A stretch of 64,000 bases of DNA from the NCBI RefSeq assembly GCF_050871315.1, contig NZ_JBJLRE010000012.1; one strand, 5' to 3'. The notes under the pieces were generated by a model that saw nothing but the letters and a program-made list of their open reading frames with translations, ran no database searches and was not told the DNA's origin. Source of the DNA: Kineococcus gynurae (GTDB lineage: Bacteria > Actinomycetota > Actinomycetes > Actinomycetales > Kineococcaceae). Numbering within the stretch: position 1 is the stretch's first letter; the number at the start of each line of letters is the position of its first letter. This document shows, one piece after another, positions 19,096 through 27,216 of the stretch. Both the position numbers and the translations under genes were made by a program.

Positions 19096-20193
19096 TCACC
19101 CCTCGCGCGCCGCCCAGACCGGCGGGGTCCCCCGGGCCAACCGGTCCAGCACGTCCGCGGCGAGGAGGTTGCCCGGGTCCCGGAGCAGCGCCTCCTCCGC
19201 CGTCGTCCCGGCCAGCACCCCCCGGCCGCCCCACCAGGCGACGAAGGCGGCCGCCGCCAGGAGCCCACCGCTGTCGACGCCCGTCAGGTGCCGGGCCAGG
19301 TGGTGCAGGAGCTGCAGGCTCCCCTCCAGGGCCGCCGGCGCCGGTCGGACCGGCCCGCGGCCCGCCAGGGCGGTCACGACCGCCAGCGCGAGCGAACCGT
19401 CGGCCGCGGCGGCCAGCAGTCGTCCGCACCGGCGCGCCTCGGGGGCGGGGCGGGGCCCGGGACGGTGGCAGCGGAGTACCTCGGCGAGCACCACGTCGAG
19501 CGGTGTGGTCGCCGAGCGGGCCTGTTCGGCGGTCCGGAGGTGCGCGGCGGGCAACGGCCGCAGGTCGGGGACGAGATCCGCCCGCCGGGGGGCGGCCACC
19601 ACCCCGCGGGCGACGAACTCGGCCGCCACGGCGGTCCCCGACGTGCGCACGTGGCCCGGCCCGCAGCAGCCCGGGGTGGCCTCGTCGCAGCCGCGGTCGC
19701 GCCACCGATCGGTCCCCTCGGCGTCGACCCAGGTACGGATCACGTCACGGACCTCCACCCCGGCCTCGCGCAGCAACCGTTCGGTCAGCCGCAGGGCCTG
19801 CTGCCCCCCGGCGTGGACGGGATCCCGGGACGACGCGTCCGCCCCCGGGGGCGGCAGGTCGACGGCGACCAGCACCAGGCCGGCGACGTCGTCGCGGCGG
19901 CTGAACGCGTCCGGGCCGGTCCAGGGCCCCACCAGGGCCCGGACCGCAGGGTCGACGTCGCGCGGGAGGGGCAGGTCGATCCGCGCGCAGAGACCGAGTT
20001 CGTCGGGTCCGTCCCGGTCCTCCCGGGCGAGTGCGAGCACCACGAGGCTGCGACGCGGGTGGAAGCCGAGCCGGAAGGGAAGGGCGGCCAGCAGGTCGTC
20101 GGGGCCGGTGAGCCTGACGGGTTGCGGATGGTCGGGCTGAGGATGGTCGGGATCGGTCTCGCCGACGAGGGGGTGCCGGGGTGGGTGGGTCAT
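19096..20193 (-). CDS. DUF4192 family protein
   Basis: A 365-residue protein of the actinobacterial DUF4192 family. The N-terminal LLAALPFRLGFHPRRSLVVLAL and the later LLAAAAFVAWWGGRGVLA near the C-terminus are family hallmarks. No catalytic motif is recognisable and function is unknown. The start is uncertain: ATG at 20193 or the in-frame GTG at 20202. Neither has a ribosome site, and a 19-nt palindrome abuts the ATG. Confidence 0.85.
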   Translation of the reverse strand: MTHPPRHPLVGETDPDHPQPDHPQPVRLTGPDDLLAALPFRLGFHPRRSLVVLALAREDRDGPDELGLCARIDLPLPRDVDPAVRALVGPWTGPDAFSRRDDVAGLVLVAVDLPPPGADASSRDPVHAGGQQALRLTERLLREAGVEVRDVIRTWVDAEGTDRWRDRGCDEATPGCCGPGHVRTSGTAVAAEFVARGVVAAPRRADLVPDLRPLPAAHLRTAEQARSATTPLDVVLAEVLRCHRPGPRPAPEARRCGRLLAAAADGSLALAVVTALAGRGPVRPAPAALEGSLQLLHHLARHLTGVDSGGLLAAAAFVAWWGGRGVLAGTTAEEALLRDPGNLLAADVLDRLARGTPPVWAAREG

Positions 20194-20212
20194 GGCGACC
20201 ACGGTGGTCGCC
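20194..20212. promoter_or_regulatory. Perfect 9-1-9 palindrome abutting the DUF4192 start
   Basis: GGCGACCAC and its complement separated by one base lie directly next to the ATG at 20193. It could be an operator or an RNA hairpin masking the start, or a by-product of the codons if the GTG at 20202 is used. Confidence 0.35.
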
Positions 20213-20283
20213 GGGCGGGGCGGGTCCGTGCTCGTCCACAGGACGGTCCGGCAGAACGGTCCGTCGCCCCCTGGGGAGGACGG

Positions 20284-20700
20284 TCAGTGCCGGGTGATGG
20301 CGCCCGGTGCGGGGCCGGCGGCCGGCGGGTCGAGCGGGGCAGGGTTCTCCGCCCGCCAGCGTGCGTAGTCCTCGGTCGCGATGAGAGCGGCCCCGGCCGC
20401 CCAGGCGGCGACGACCGCGTCGTCGAGCAGGCCGACGATGGGGATCAACGCCTCCGGCACGACGTCTACCGGGGAGATCAGGTAGAGCACCCCGAGGGCG
20501 GCGAGCCCCAGCCGGGTGCGTCCGGGCCCGGTCCACCGGCCGGCGAGGGCGTCGCGGGTCATGGCCGGGGCGTTGTGGGCACGCTCGGCGAGACTGGGGG
20601 CGCCGGGTGCGGAACCGGCCCGCAGGGTCGACCAGAGCACCCCGAAGGCGGCACGACGACGCGCGGCCCTCGGTGCGGCCGGTAGTGCTCGAGCGCTCAC
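20284..20700 (-). CDS. DUF1232 (YkvA-like) membrane protein
   Basis: A 138-residue protein with the DUF1232 core LYLISPVDVVPEALIPIVGLLDD, a re-entrant or membrane-associated segment of unknown function. The GTG at 20700 is chosen because GGGAGGAGG lies just upstream. It is followed by a proline-rich tail. It lies 42 nt downstream of the EcsC-family gene and is likely co-transcribed with it. Confidence 0.85.
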   Translation of the reverse strand: MSARALPAAPRAARRRAAFGVLWSTLRAGSAPGAPSLAERAHNAPAMTRDALAGRWTGPGRTRLGLAALGVLYLISPVDVVPEALIPIVGLLDDAVVAAWAAGAALIATEDYARWRAENPAPLDPPAAGPAPGAITRH

Positions 20701-20742
20701 GACAGCCTCCTCCCGCGGACCTCCGCGGCCCCGGCCCACCGG

Positions 20743-21405
20743 TCAGACGACGGGCAGCTTCTCCTTGGCGTGCTTGACGATCTTGCGCAGCATGACCGTG
20801 TCGACCCCGGCGCCCACGACTCCGCCGAGGAAGGGGACGACGCGGGTGGAACCGCGCAGGATGCCCGACGTGGCCAGCTTGGTCAGGAGCCGGAAACCGA
20901 CGCCCTTGTTGACCAGCATGAGCACGGAGGGCGACAGGCGCGAGGTGGCGAAGCTGGCGACCCGTCCGCCGGCCGGGGACCCGGCGACCTTGAGCACGTC
21001 GCTGGCCTCGGAGCCGATCAGCGTCAGCAGCACGGCGCTGCGGACCTCGGGCTTGTCGGTGTCGTACCCGCGCAGCTCGGCGACGGCGGCCACGGCGCGG
21101 GTGGCCAGGATGTAGAAGCCGGCGACGTTGCTCGGCAGGGCGACCGGGAGGGTGACGAGCCCGCCGAGGCCCGTGACGAAACCACCGGCGGCGACCAGCT
21201 TGGTGTGCTGCTTGACCACGGCGTCGATCGCGCTGTCGCGGTCGGGATGACGCTGACGGGCGGCGTTGGCGACCTTCTTGGCCCCGTCGAAAGGACCCAC
21301 CCCGCCGATGCCCACGCCGAGCAGCTTCTGCACGAAGGCGGCCGACTTGGAGTCGTCGATCTCCTGCGGCTTCTCGACCTCGGAGGACTTGTTGAAGATC
21401 GCCAT
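20743..21405 (-). CDS. EcsC family protein
   Basis: A 220-residue protein of the EcsC family, with the hydrophobic Gly-rich core GGFVTGLGGLVTLPVALPSNVAG and a later VVPFLGGVVGAGVDTVML. Probably membrane-associated; function unknown. No ribosome site precedes the ATG, but TAGCGT ends 6 nt upstream, so a leaderless transcript is likely. Confidence 0.88.
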   Translation of the reverse strand: MAIFNKSSEVEKPQEIDDSKSAAFVQKLLGVGIGGVGPFDGAKKVANAARQRHPDRDSAIDAVVKQHTKLVAAGGFVTGLGGLVTLPVALPSNVAGFYILATRAVAAVAELRGYDTDKPEVRSAVLLTLIGSEASDVLKVAGSPAGGRVASFATSRLSPSVLMLVNKGVGFRLLTKLATSGILRGSTRVVPFLGGVVGAGVDTVMLRKIVKHAKEKLPVV

Positions 21406-21411
21406 GCGTCG

Positions 21412-21417
21412 ACGCTA
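21412..21417 (-). promoter_or_regulatory. -10 hexamer TAGCGT of the EcsC-family gene, leaderless geometry
   Basis: TAGCGT on the minus strand ends 6 nt before the ATG at 21405; the element TAGCGTCG is shared with the carboxylesterase and NmrA-like genes. Confidence 0.5.
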
Positions 21418-21460
21418 GCCGTCCGGCCCCGCCCCCGCGCGTCGGAGCGAGGGGCGGTGA

Positions 21461-21700
21461 TCAGTGCGCGGAGCTCTGCGTCCGCAACCAGGCGCTGACC
21501 TCGGCGACACCGGTCTCGACGTAGCGACGGCGGGCCCACGGGCGGGGCAACGGGGTGCTCAGCGCGGGCGGGGTGTCCAGGGCGGGCAGACCCCGCACCG
21601 CCTGGGCGCGACGCAGCGCCCGGCGGTCGCGCAGGGCGGGCACGAGGAACAGGGCCAGCAGGCCCAGCGGCAGGAGCGTCTCGGTGAGGAAGGTCGCCAT
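21461..21700 (-). CDS. Small single-pass membrane protein, unknown
   Basis: A 79-residue ORF with one N-terminal membrane helix (LLPLGLLALFLVPAL) followed by a basic cytoplasmic tail. Third codon positions are G/C-rich. A GGGGAGG sequence lies almost against the ATG (spacing is short). No recognised family. It is divergent from the spermidine-synthase-like gene. Confidence 0.55.
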   Translation of the reverse strand: MATFLTETLLPLGLLALFLVPALRDRRALRRAQAVRGLPALDTPPALSTPLPRPWARRRYVETGVAEVSAWLRTQSSAH

Positions 21701-21765
21701 GCCTCCCCATCGGCGGTCCCCCGGAATTCCTTGAGCGGGGCCCCGGGGTGGCACGCTGGTGGGCG

Positions 21766-22719
21766 ATGAGCCCCTCCCGCAGCCCCCGCCGACCCCGTCG
21801 GGGCGCCCCCGCCGGGCCGGGCGGCCCCCTCCGCGGACCCCTCCGTGAACCCGGTCGTGACCCCGGTCGGGGACCCCGGGAGGTGGAGACCGCGATCAGC
21901 ACCGGGACCGTGCGACTGGAACGCGACCGGGACGACCCGGACGGCTGGCACGTCCACGTCAACGGCGTCCCGAGCTCCTACCTCGACCTGGCCGATCCCC
22001 GGGTGCTGGCCTTCGAGTACCAGCAGTGGACCGCGGAGGTGCTGGCGGCGACCCATCCGCCCGCGACGTCCCCGACCCTGCGCGCGGTGCACCTGGGCGG
22101 GGCGGGCTGCGCCTTCCCGCGCCACCTGGCCGCGACCCGCCCCGGCAGCCGCCAGCTCGTGCTGGAGGTCGACGCCGCCTTGGTCGAGCTGGTCCGGGAG
22201 GCGTTCGGCGCCACGGGCCCGGCCGGCTTCAGGCTCAAGGTGGCCGACGCGCGCGCGGGCCTGACCGGCGTCCCCGACGCGACCCAGGACACGGTGGTGC
22301 GCGACGCCTTCGCCGGCGCCGAGGTGCCGGTGCACCTGAGCACCGTGGAGTTCCTCCGCGACGTCCGCCGGGTGCTGGCGCCCGGCGGCGTCTGGATCGC
22401 CAACCTCGCCGACGCTCCACCGATGCCGCTGGCCCGGGCCGAGGCGGCGACGGCGTCCGCGGTCTGGCCCCACGTCGCCCTGGTTGCCGAACCCTCGCTG
22501 TTCCGGGGGCGGCGCTACGGCAACGCGCTTCTGGTCGCGAGCGACGCCGAGCTGCCGCTCGCCGTGATGCTGCGCCGGCTCTCCGGCGGTGCGGCGCCGG
22601 CCCGGGTGCTGGCCGGCGAGGACCTCCGGCACTTCTGCGCGCCCGCGGACGTTCTGCGGGACGCAGCCCCCCGTCCCGGCCCCACGCCCGTTCCCCCACC
22701 GGAGGACCCGCCCGCATGA
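21766..22719 (+). CDS. Spermidine synthase-like SAM-binding protein
   Basis: A 317-residue protein resembling the catalytic domain of polyamine (spermidine) synthases: AVHLGGAGCAFPRHL for the SAM-binding loop, VLEVDAALVELVREAFG, and VVRDAFAGAEVPVHLSTVEFLRDV. The first 50 residues are Pro/Arg/Gly-rich and probably disordered. Such proteins are widespread in actinobacteria and often do not make spermidine, so activity is uncertain. It ends in an ATGA overlap with the DedA gene. An upstream GTG (21748) is an alternative start. Confidence 0.82.
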   Translation: MSPSRSPRRPRRGAPAGPGGPLRGPLREPGRDPGRGPREVETAISTGTVRLERDRDDPDGWHVHVNGVPSSYLDLADPRVLAFEYQQWTAEVLAATHPPATSPTLRAVHLGGAGCAFPRHLAATRPGSRQLVLEVDAALVELVREAFGATGPAGFRLKVADARAGLTGVPDATQDTVVRDAFAGAEVPVHLSTVEFLRDVRRVLAPGGVWIANLADAPPMPLARAEAATASAVWPHVALVAEPSLFRGRRYGNALLVASDAELPLAVMLRRLSGGAAPARVLAGEDLRHFCAPADVLRDAAPRPGPTPVPPPEDPPA

Positions 22720-23390
22720 GCCTCGCCCTGACCCTGCCCGCCGCCGAGCCCGGTGACCCCGGTGGGTTGACCGGGTTCGTCCTGGACACCGTCGACGCCC
22801 TGGGCGCCCCCGGGGTGGGGTTCCTCAGCTTCCTCGAGGTGGTCTTCCCGCCCATCCCGAGCGAGGTGGTGCTGCCGCTGGCCGGTTACCTCGTCCAGCA
22901 GGGCACCATCTCCCTGGCCGCGGTCCTGATCCTCTCCACGCTGGGCTCCTACCTCGGTTCGCTGGTCCTGTACTACGTCGGGTGGGCGATCGGGCTGCGC
23001 CGGGCGGCGGCCCTGGCCGACCGCATCCCGCTGATGGAGGCGCGCGACGTCACCGTCTCGGCGGACTGGTTCCACCGGCACGAGGGGGCCGCGGTGTTCA
23101 CCGGCCGGTTCATCCCCGGGGTGCGCTCCCTCATCTCGCTGCCGGCCGGTGCCGCGCGGATGAACCTGGTGAAGTTCTCGCTCTACACGATCCTGGGGTC
23201 CGGCCTCTGGAACACGCTGCTCGTCTCGATCGGCCTGGCGCTGGGGACCCAGCACGAGCTTGTCGAGCAGTACGGCGCCTACATCGACTACGCCGTGTAC
23301 GCCGTGCTCGCCGGGCTGCTGGTCTTCGCGATCGTCCGCCGGGTCCGGCGCATCCGGGCCGAGTCGCGCGACGAGACGCCCGTCGTCTGA
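22716..23390 (+). CDS. DedA family membrane protein
   Basis: A 224-residue polytopic protein of the DedA (SNARE-associated) family, members of which act as lipid flippases or scramblases. FLEVVFPPIPSEVVLPLAGY and the signature GRFIPGVRSLISLPAGAARM are both present. The ATG overlaps the upstream stop (ATGA), so it is translationally coupled to the spermidine synthase-like gene. About four membrane segments; length normal. Confidence 0.92.
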   Translation: MSLALTLPAAEPGDPGGLTGFVLDTVDALGAPGVGFLSFLEVVFPPIPSEVVLPLAGYLVQQGTISLAAVLILSTLGSYLGSLVLYYVGWAIGLRRAAALADRIPLMEARDVTVSADWFHRHEGAAVFTGRFIPGVRSLISLPAGAARMNLVKFSLYTILGSGLWNTLLVSIGLALGTQHELVEQYGAYIDYAVYAVLAGLLVFAIVRRVRRIRAESRDETPVV

Positions 23391-23482
23391 GACCGCCCGG
23401 GGGTCTTGCGCGGGGGCACCGGCTCGGGGTGGGATCAGCCAGGTGACGGGGCGGTCGGTCCCGCCCCTGCCTGGAGGGGCTC

Positions 23483-24880
23483 ATGAGCGCGCCGACGACC
23501 CGACTCGTGCCGCCGCGCGGACGGGTGCGCGAGTACCGCCCACCCGCCCGGCTGACCTCCCAGCTGCTGGCCGCGCGGGCCGCCTACGTCCTGCGCGGCA
23601 ACGACCAGGGCGTGATGACCTCGGCCGCGCCGCGCCTCTACCCGCACATGTGGAGCTGGGACGCGGCCTTCGTCGCGGTCGGGCTGGCCCGGCTGTCGGT
23701 GCCCCGGGCGATCACCGAGATCGACACGCTGCTCGGGGCCCAGTGGGGCGACGGGATGATCCCGCACATCGTCTTCTCCCCCGACGCCACCGGGTACTTC
23801 CCGGGCCCGGACCGGTGGGGCTGCCACCTGGGTGACGTGGCCCTCGCCCCGCCCTTCCCGGCGACCTCGGGCATCTGCCAGCCCCCGGTGCACGCGATCG
23901 CGCTGCAGCGCATCGTCGAGGCCGCCCGCCGGCAGGGTCGCAGCGACCGGCAGGCCGCCGGGGACTTCCTGGAACGGGCGTGGCGGCCGCTGGTCGCCTG
24001 GCACCGCTGGTTGGCCGAGGCCCGCGACCCGCACGGGCACGGCCGGGTCGCCGTCCTGCACGGCTGGGAGTCGGGCATGGACAACTCCCCCCGCTGGGAC
24101 GGGCCCTACTCGCGGGTGGAGGTCGGCCCCGACCTGCCGCCCTACACGCGCAAGGACACCGCCGTGGTCACCGACGCGACCATGCGGCCGAGCGACCGGG
24201 AGTACGACCGCTACCTCTGGCTCATCGAGGAGATGCGCCGGGTCCGCTACGACGCCGCGGCCATGTACGAGACGGTGAGCTTCGCCGTCGAGGACGTGCT
24301 GGTGTCCGCGCTGCTGGCCGTGGCCTGCGACGTGCTGGCCGACCTCGGTGAGGAACGCCAGCAGCCCGCCGCCGACGTCGCCGACCTGCGCGGCTGGGCC
24401 CGGCGGTTCCGGGCCGGGGTCGCCGGGTCGGTCGACCCGGTCACCGGTCTGGCCCGCGACCGCGACCTGCGGACCGGGGAGTGGCTCTCCACCCCCACCA
24501 TCGCCGGTTTCGCCCCGCTGCTCTGCGGGGGGCTCTCCCGCGCCGACGAGGCCGCGCTGCTGGCGCAGTTCGAGGGTGACGCCTGGTGCGGGCACCCCGA
24601 CCTGGTCGCCGCCGTCCCGCCCTCCACCTCCCCCGCGGCCGCGGACTTCCGGGCCCGGGAGTACTGGCGCGGCCCGCAGTGGCCCGTGATCGCCTGGCTG
24701 TTCCACTGGTCCTTCGCCCGTCGCGGGTGGGCCGAGCGGGCCGCGGTGCTGCGCGAGGAGGGCCTGCGTCTCGTCGGGGCCGGGGACTTCGCCGAGTACT
24801 ACGACCCGACCACGGGCGAACCGCTGGGCTCGATGCAGCAGTCGTGGACCGCGGCGGCCGTGCTGGACTGGCTGTGCTGA
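23483..24880 (+). CDS. Glucosylglycerate hydrolase-like GH63 enzyme
   Basis: A 465-residue (alpha/alpha)6-barrel hydrolase of family GH63 resembling the mycobacterial glucosylglycerate hydrolase, which splits the compatible solute glucosylglycerate into glucose and glycerate. The segment MWSWDAAF (to residue 63), GWESGMDNSPRWD with the probable acid Asp200, and FAEYYDPTTGEPLGS with the probable base Glu438 correspond to the known catalytic positions. Length matches the family (about 445). GGAGGGG precedes the ATG. No glucosylglycerate synthesis gene is in the window. Confidence 0.8.
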   Translation: MSAPTTRLVPPRGRVREYRPPARLTSQLLAARAAYVLRGNDQGVMTSAAPRLYPHMWSWDAAFVAVGLARLSVPRAITEIDTLLGAQWGDGMIPHIVFSPDATGYFPGPDRWGCHLGDVALAPPFPATSGICQPPVHAIALQRIVEAARRQGRSDRQAAGDFLERAWRPLVAWHRWLAEARDPHGHGRVAVLHGWESGMDNSPRWDGPYSRVEVGPDLPPYTRKDTAVVTDATMRPSDREYDRYLWLIEEMRRVRYDAAAMYETVSFAVEDVLVSALLAVACDVLADLGEERQQPAADVADLRGWARRFRAGVAGSVDPVTGLARDRDLRTGEWLSTPTIAGFAPLLCGGLSRADEAALLAQFEGDAWCGHPDLVAAVPPSTSPAAADFRAREYWRGPQWPVIAWLFHWSFARRGWAERAAVLREEGLRLVGAGDFAEYYDPTTGEPLGSMQQSWTAAAVLDWLC

Positions 24881-24902
24881 CCCACCATCCGAGGAGGACG
24901 AC

Positions 24903-25295
24903 GTGACCGGACCCGTGACCGACCCCGTGACCGACCCCGCTCCCCCGGTCCGTCACCGCATCTTCGGCGTCCCCTTCGCCGACATCCATCCGCTCTACGT
25001 GACCAAGGTCGAGCGCAAGGGCCGCACGCGGGCCGAGGTCGACGACGTCATCGGGTGGTTGACCGGTTACGACGAGGCGGGGCTGGCCGCCGCGATCGAG
25101 CAGCGGGTCGACCTGGAGACCTTCTTCGCGCAGGCCCCGGCGATGAACCCGAACGCGGAGCTGATCACCGGGGTCGTCTGCGGGATGCGGGTCGAGGAGA
25201 TCCAGGACCCCCTCATGCAGCGGATCCGGTGGATGGACAAGCTGGTGGACGAGGTGGCTCGGGGGAAGAAGATGACCTCGATCCGACGCGGCTGA
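24903..25295 (+). CDS. DUF2200 family protein
   Basis: A 130-residue cytoplasmic protein of the DUF2200 family: FGVPFADIHPLYVTKVERKGRT and WLTGYDEAGLAAAI are diagnostic. GAGGAGG lies upstream of the GTG start. It follows the GH63 gene by 22 nt and may be co-transcribed. Function unknown. Its last 83 nt overlap the convergent EamA gene. Confidence 0.88.
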   Translation: MTGPVTDPVTDPAPPVRHRIFGVPFADIHPLYVTKVERKGRTRAEVDDVIGWLTGYDEAGLAAAIEQRVDLETFFAQAPAMNPNAELITGVVCGMRVEEIQDPLMQRIRWMDKLVDEVARGKKMTSIRRG

Positions 25296-26196
25296 GCTGT
25301 CGGGGCAGTCGGGGCGCGCGGGGGAACCGCGGGAGCCGGCCGAGGTTGGCCCCCAGCACGCCCACCACCACGAGGACCCCGCCGACGATCTCGAGCGCGA
25401 CCGGACGCTCGCCCAGCACCACGGCGGCCGTGGCCATGCCGAACACCGGGACCAGCATGGAGAACGGGGCCACGACCCCCGCCGGGTAGCGCGACATCAA
25501 CCAGACCCAGACGCCCGAGCCCAGGACGGTGCCGAGCAGGATCGTGTAGGCCATCCCCGCCCAGGCGGGCCACGCGGCCGCGGTCAACGACGTCGCGACG
25601 GCGGGGAGGATCCGGTCGGGGCCCTCCAGCAGCACCGAGGCGGACAGCAGCGGGACCGGCGGCACGACGGACATCCACAGGGTCAGGTGCAGGGGTCTCG
25701 GGGCCCGGGCCTGCCGGCTGGCGAGGTTGCCGAAGGCCCAACCGAGCCCGCCCAGGACGACCAGGGCGAACGGCCACCAGGCGTCGACCCCGGCCCGGGA
25801 CGCCCCGACCGTGGCCAACCCGCCGACGGCCACGGCGATCCCGACCCCCTGGCGGGCCGAGAGCCGTTCGCGCAGCAGCAGACCGCCGAGCAGCACCGTG
25901 AACGGGGCCGAAGACTGCAGCACGAGGGAGGCGAGCCCCGCCGGGAACCCGGCCGCCATCCCCAGGTACAGCCCGACGAACTGGGCGGTGCCGAACCCCA
26001 GCCCGTACCCCAGCAGCCAGCGGAACCGCACCTGCGGGCGCGGGACGAGCAGGACGGTCGGGATCGCCAGCAGCAGGAAGCGCAGGCCCGCCGCGCACAA
26101 CGGCGGGAAGACCGAGAGCGTCGCGGCGATCGCGGTGAAGTTGACGCCCCAGAGGACGGCGACCAGGACGGCGAGCGGGATGTGGCGGGGTTTCAC
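25213..26196 (-). CDS. EamA family (drug/metabolite) transporter
   Basis: A 327-residue DMT-superfamily exporter with ten predicted helices in two EamA repeats (AVLWGVNFTAIAA in the first, GLGWAFGNLASRQA in the second). The LLGGLLLRERLSARQ turn resembles YdeD/RhaT-type exporters of amino acids or other metabolites. The last 30 residues are Arg/Pro/Ser-rich and read antisense to the end of the DUF2200 gene. It is divergent from a LysR gene that probably controls it. Substrate unknown. Confidence 0.87.
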   Translation of the reverse strand: MKPRHIPLAVLVAVLWGVNFTAIAATLSVFPPLCAAGLRFLLLAIPTVLLVPRPQVRFRWLLGYGLGFGTAQFVGLYLGMAAGFPAGLASLVLQSSAPFTVLLGGLLLRERLSARQGVGIAVAVGGLATVGASRAGVDAWWPFALVVLGGLGWAFGNLASRQARAPRPLHLTLWMSVVPPVPLLSASVLLEGPDRILPAVATSLTAAAWPAWAGMAYTILLGTVLGSGVWVWLMSRYPAGVVAPFSMLVPVFGMATAAVVLGERPVALEIVGGVLVVVGVLGANLGRLPRFPRAPRLPRQLSRVGSRSSSSPEPPRPPACPSTGSAA

Positions 26197-26252
26197 GCTC
26201 CCACCGTCGCGGACCCGTGCCTTCAGGACCAGCGAATAGTCCTGCAGCGACC

Positions 26253-26269
26253 CTGTAGGGCGACTACAG
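26253..26269. promoter_or_regulatory. LysR-type operator palindrome in the EamA/LysR intergenic region
   Basis: CTGTAG-N5-CTACAG is a perfect inverted repeat containing two T-N11-A pairs, the LysR-box pattern. It sits immediately upstream of the LysR gene's TAGCGT -10 box, so it could serve autoregulation and control of the divergent transporter. Confidence 0.55.
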
Positions 26270-26270
26270 A

Positions 26271-26276
26271 TAGCGT
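26271..26276 (+). promoter_or_regulatory. -10 hexamer TAGCGT of the LysR gene, leaderless geometry
   Basis: TAGCGT ends 6 nt before the GTG start at 26283, with no ribosome site. Confidence 0.5.
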
Positions 26277-26282
26277 GGCGTC

Positions 26283-27197
26283 GTGGAGGTCCGCCATCTC
26301 GAGCTGCTCCGCGACCTGTCGGTGCGGGGCACCCTGGCCGCGGTGGCCGCCGCGACCCACCGCACGCCCTCGGCGCTGTCCCAGCAGCTGAAGAACGCCG
26401 AGCGCGAGCTCGGGGTCGCGCTGGTCGAGCCGTTCGCCCGCGGGGTCCGCCTCACCGGGGCCGGGCGGGTGCTGGCCGAGGGCGCGCCGGAGGTCCTGGC
26501 CGCGCTGGAACGCGTGCAGGCCCGCCTCGACGCGGCGACGGGCGAACCACGGGGGCGGGTCAGCATCGGGACGCTGCCGAGCGCCGGCGAGGCGCTGCTG
26601 CCGGACCTGCTGGACGCGTTGCGCGGCAGTGCGATCGAGGTGACGGTCGACGACTTCGACCTGGCCGAGGCGGACTACGCCGCCCGAACCCTCGACGCCG
26701 ACGTCGTGATCGCGCACAGCCTGACCGGGGACGTGCCCGCCGGGGCGGAGGGTCTCGTCTGCCGGGTGGTGGCCCGCGAACCCATCGACGTCGCGGTGCC
26801 CGCCGGGCACCCCCTGGCGGGTCGGGACCGCCTGCGCCCCGACGACCTCGTCGGGCACCGCTGGGTCGGCGTCCCCGAGGGCTACCCGTTCGACACCATC
26901 CTGCTCGCGGTCGAGAACCTCACCGGGCACCGGCTCGACCGCTCGATCCGCCTGCGGGACAACAGTCTCGTCGAGGCCCTGGTCGCCCGGGGCGCCGGTC
27001 TGGCCCTGCTCCCCCGGTTCACCACCCGCCCCCGCGACGGGGTCGTGCTGAAGGAACTCCGCGGCGTCCGGGCCCGGCGCAGCGTCGTGACGCTGTGCCG
27101 GGCCGAACGCTACGAGCGGCTCGCGGTGCGCACCGTCGTCGACCGGTTGGCGACGATCGGCGAGGCGATCGGCGGGGCGACCGGCGCGCGCCGCTGA
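26283..27197 (+). CDS. LysR-family transcriptional regulator
   Basis: A 304-residue LysR regulator: N-terminal helix-turn-helix (about 1-60, TLAAVAAATHRTPSALSQQL) and a C-terminal periplasmic-binding-like effector domain (GRVSIGTLPSAGEALLPDLL onward). It is transcribed away from the EamA exporter with an 86-nt shared regulatory region, the classic arrangement in which the LysR protein controls the neighbour. The GTG start is supported by the leaderless promoter. Confidence 0.93.
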   Translation: MEVRHLELLRDLSVRGTLAAVAAATHRTPSALSQQLKNAERELGVALVEPFARGVRLTGAGRVLAEGAPEVLAALERVQARLDAATGEPRGRVSIGTLPSAGEALLPDLLDALRGSAIEVTVDDFDLAEADYAARTLDADVVIAHSLTGDVPAGAEGLVCRVVAREPIDVAVPAGHPLAGRDRLRPDDLVGHRWVGVPEGYPFDTILLAVENLTGHRLDRSIRLRDNSLVEALVARGAGLALLPRFTTRPRDGVVLKELRGVRARRSVVTLCRAERYERLAVRTVVDRLATIGEAIGGATGARR

Positions 27198-27216
27198 GGG
27201 GTGGGGCCGAGCGGGG

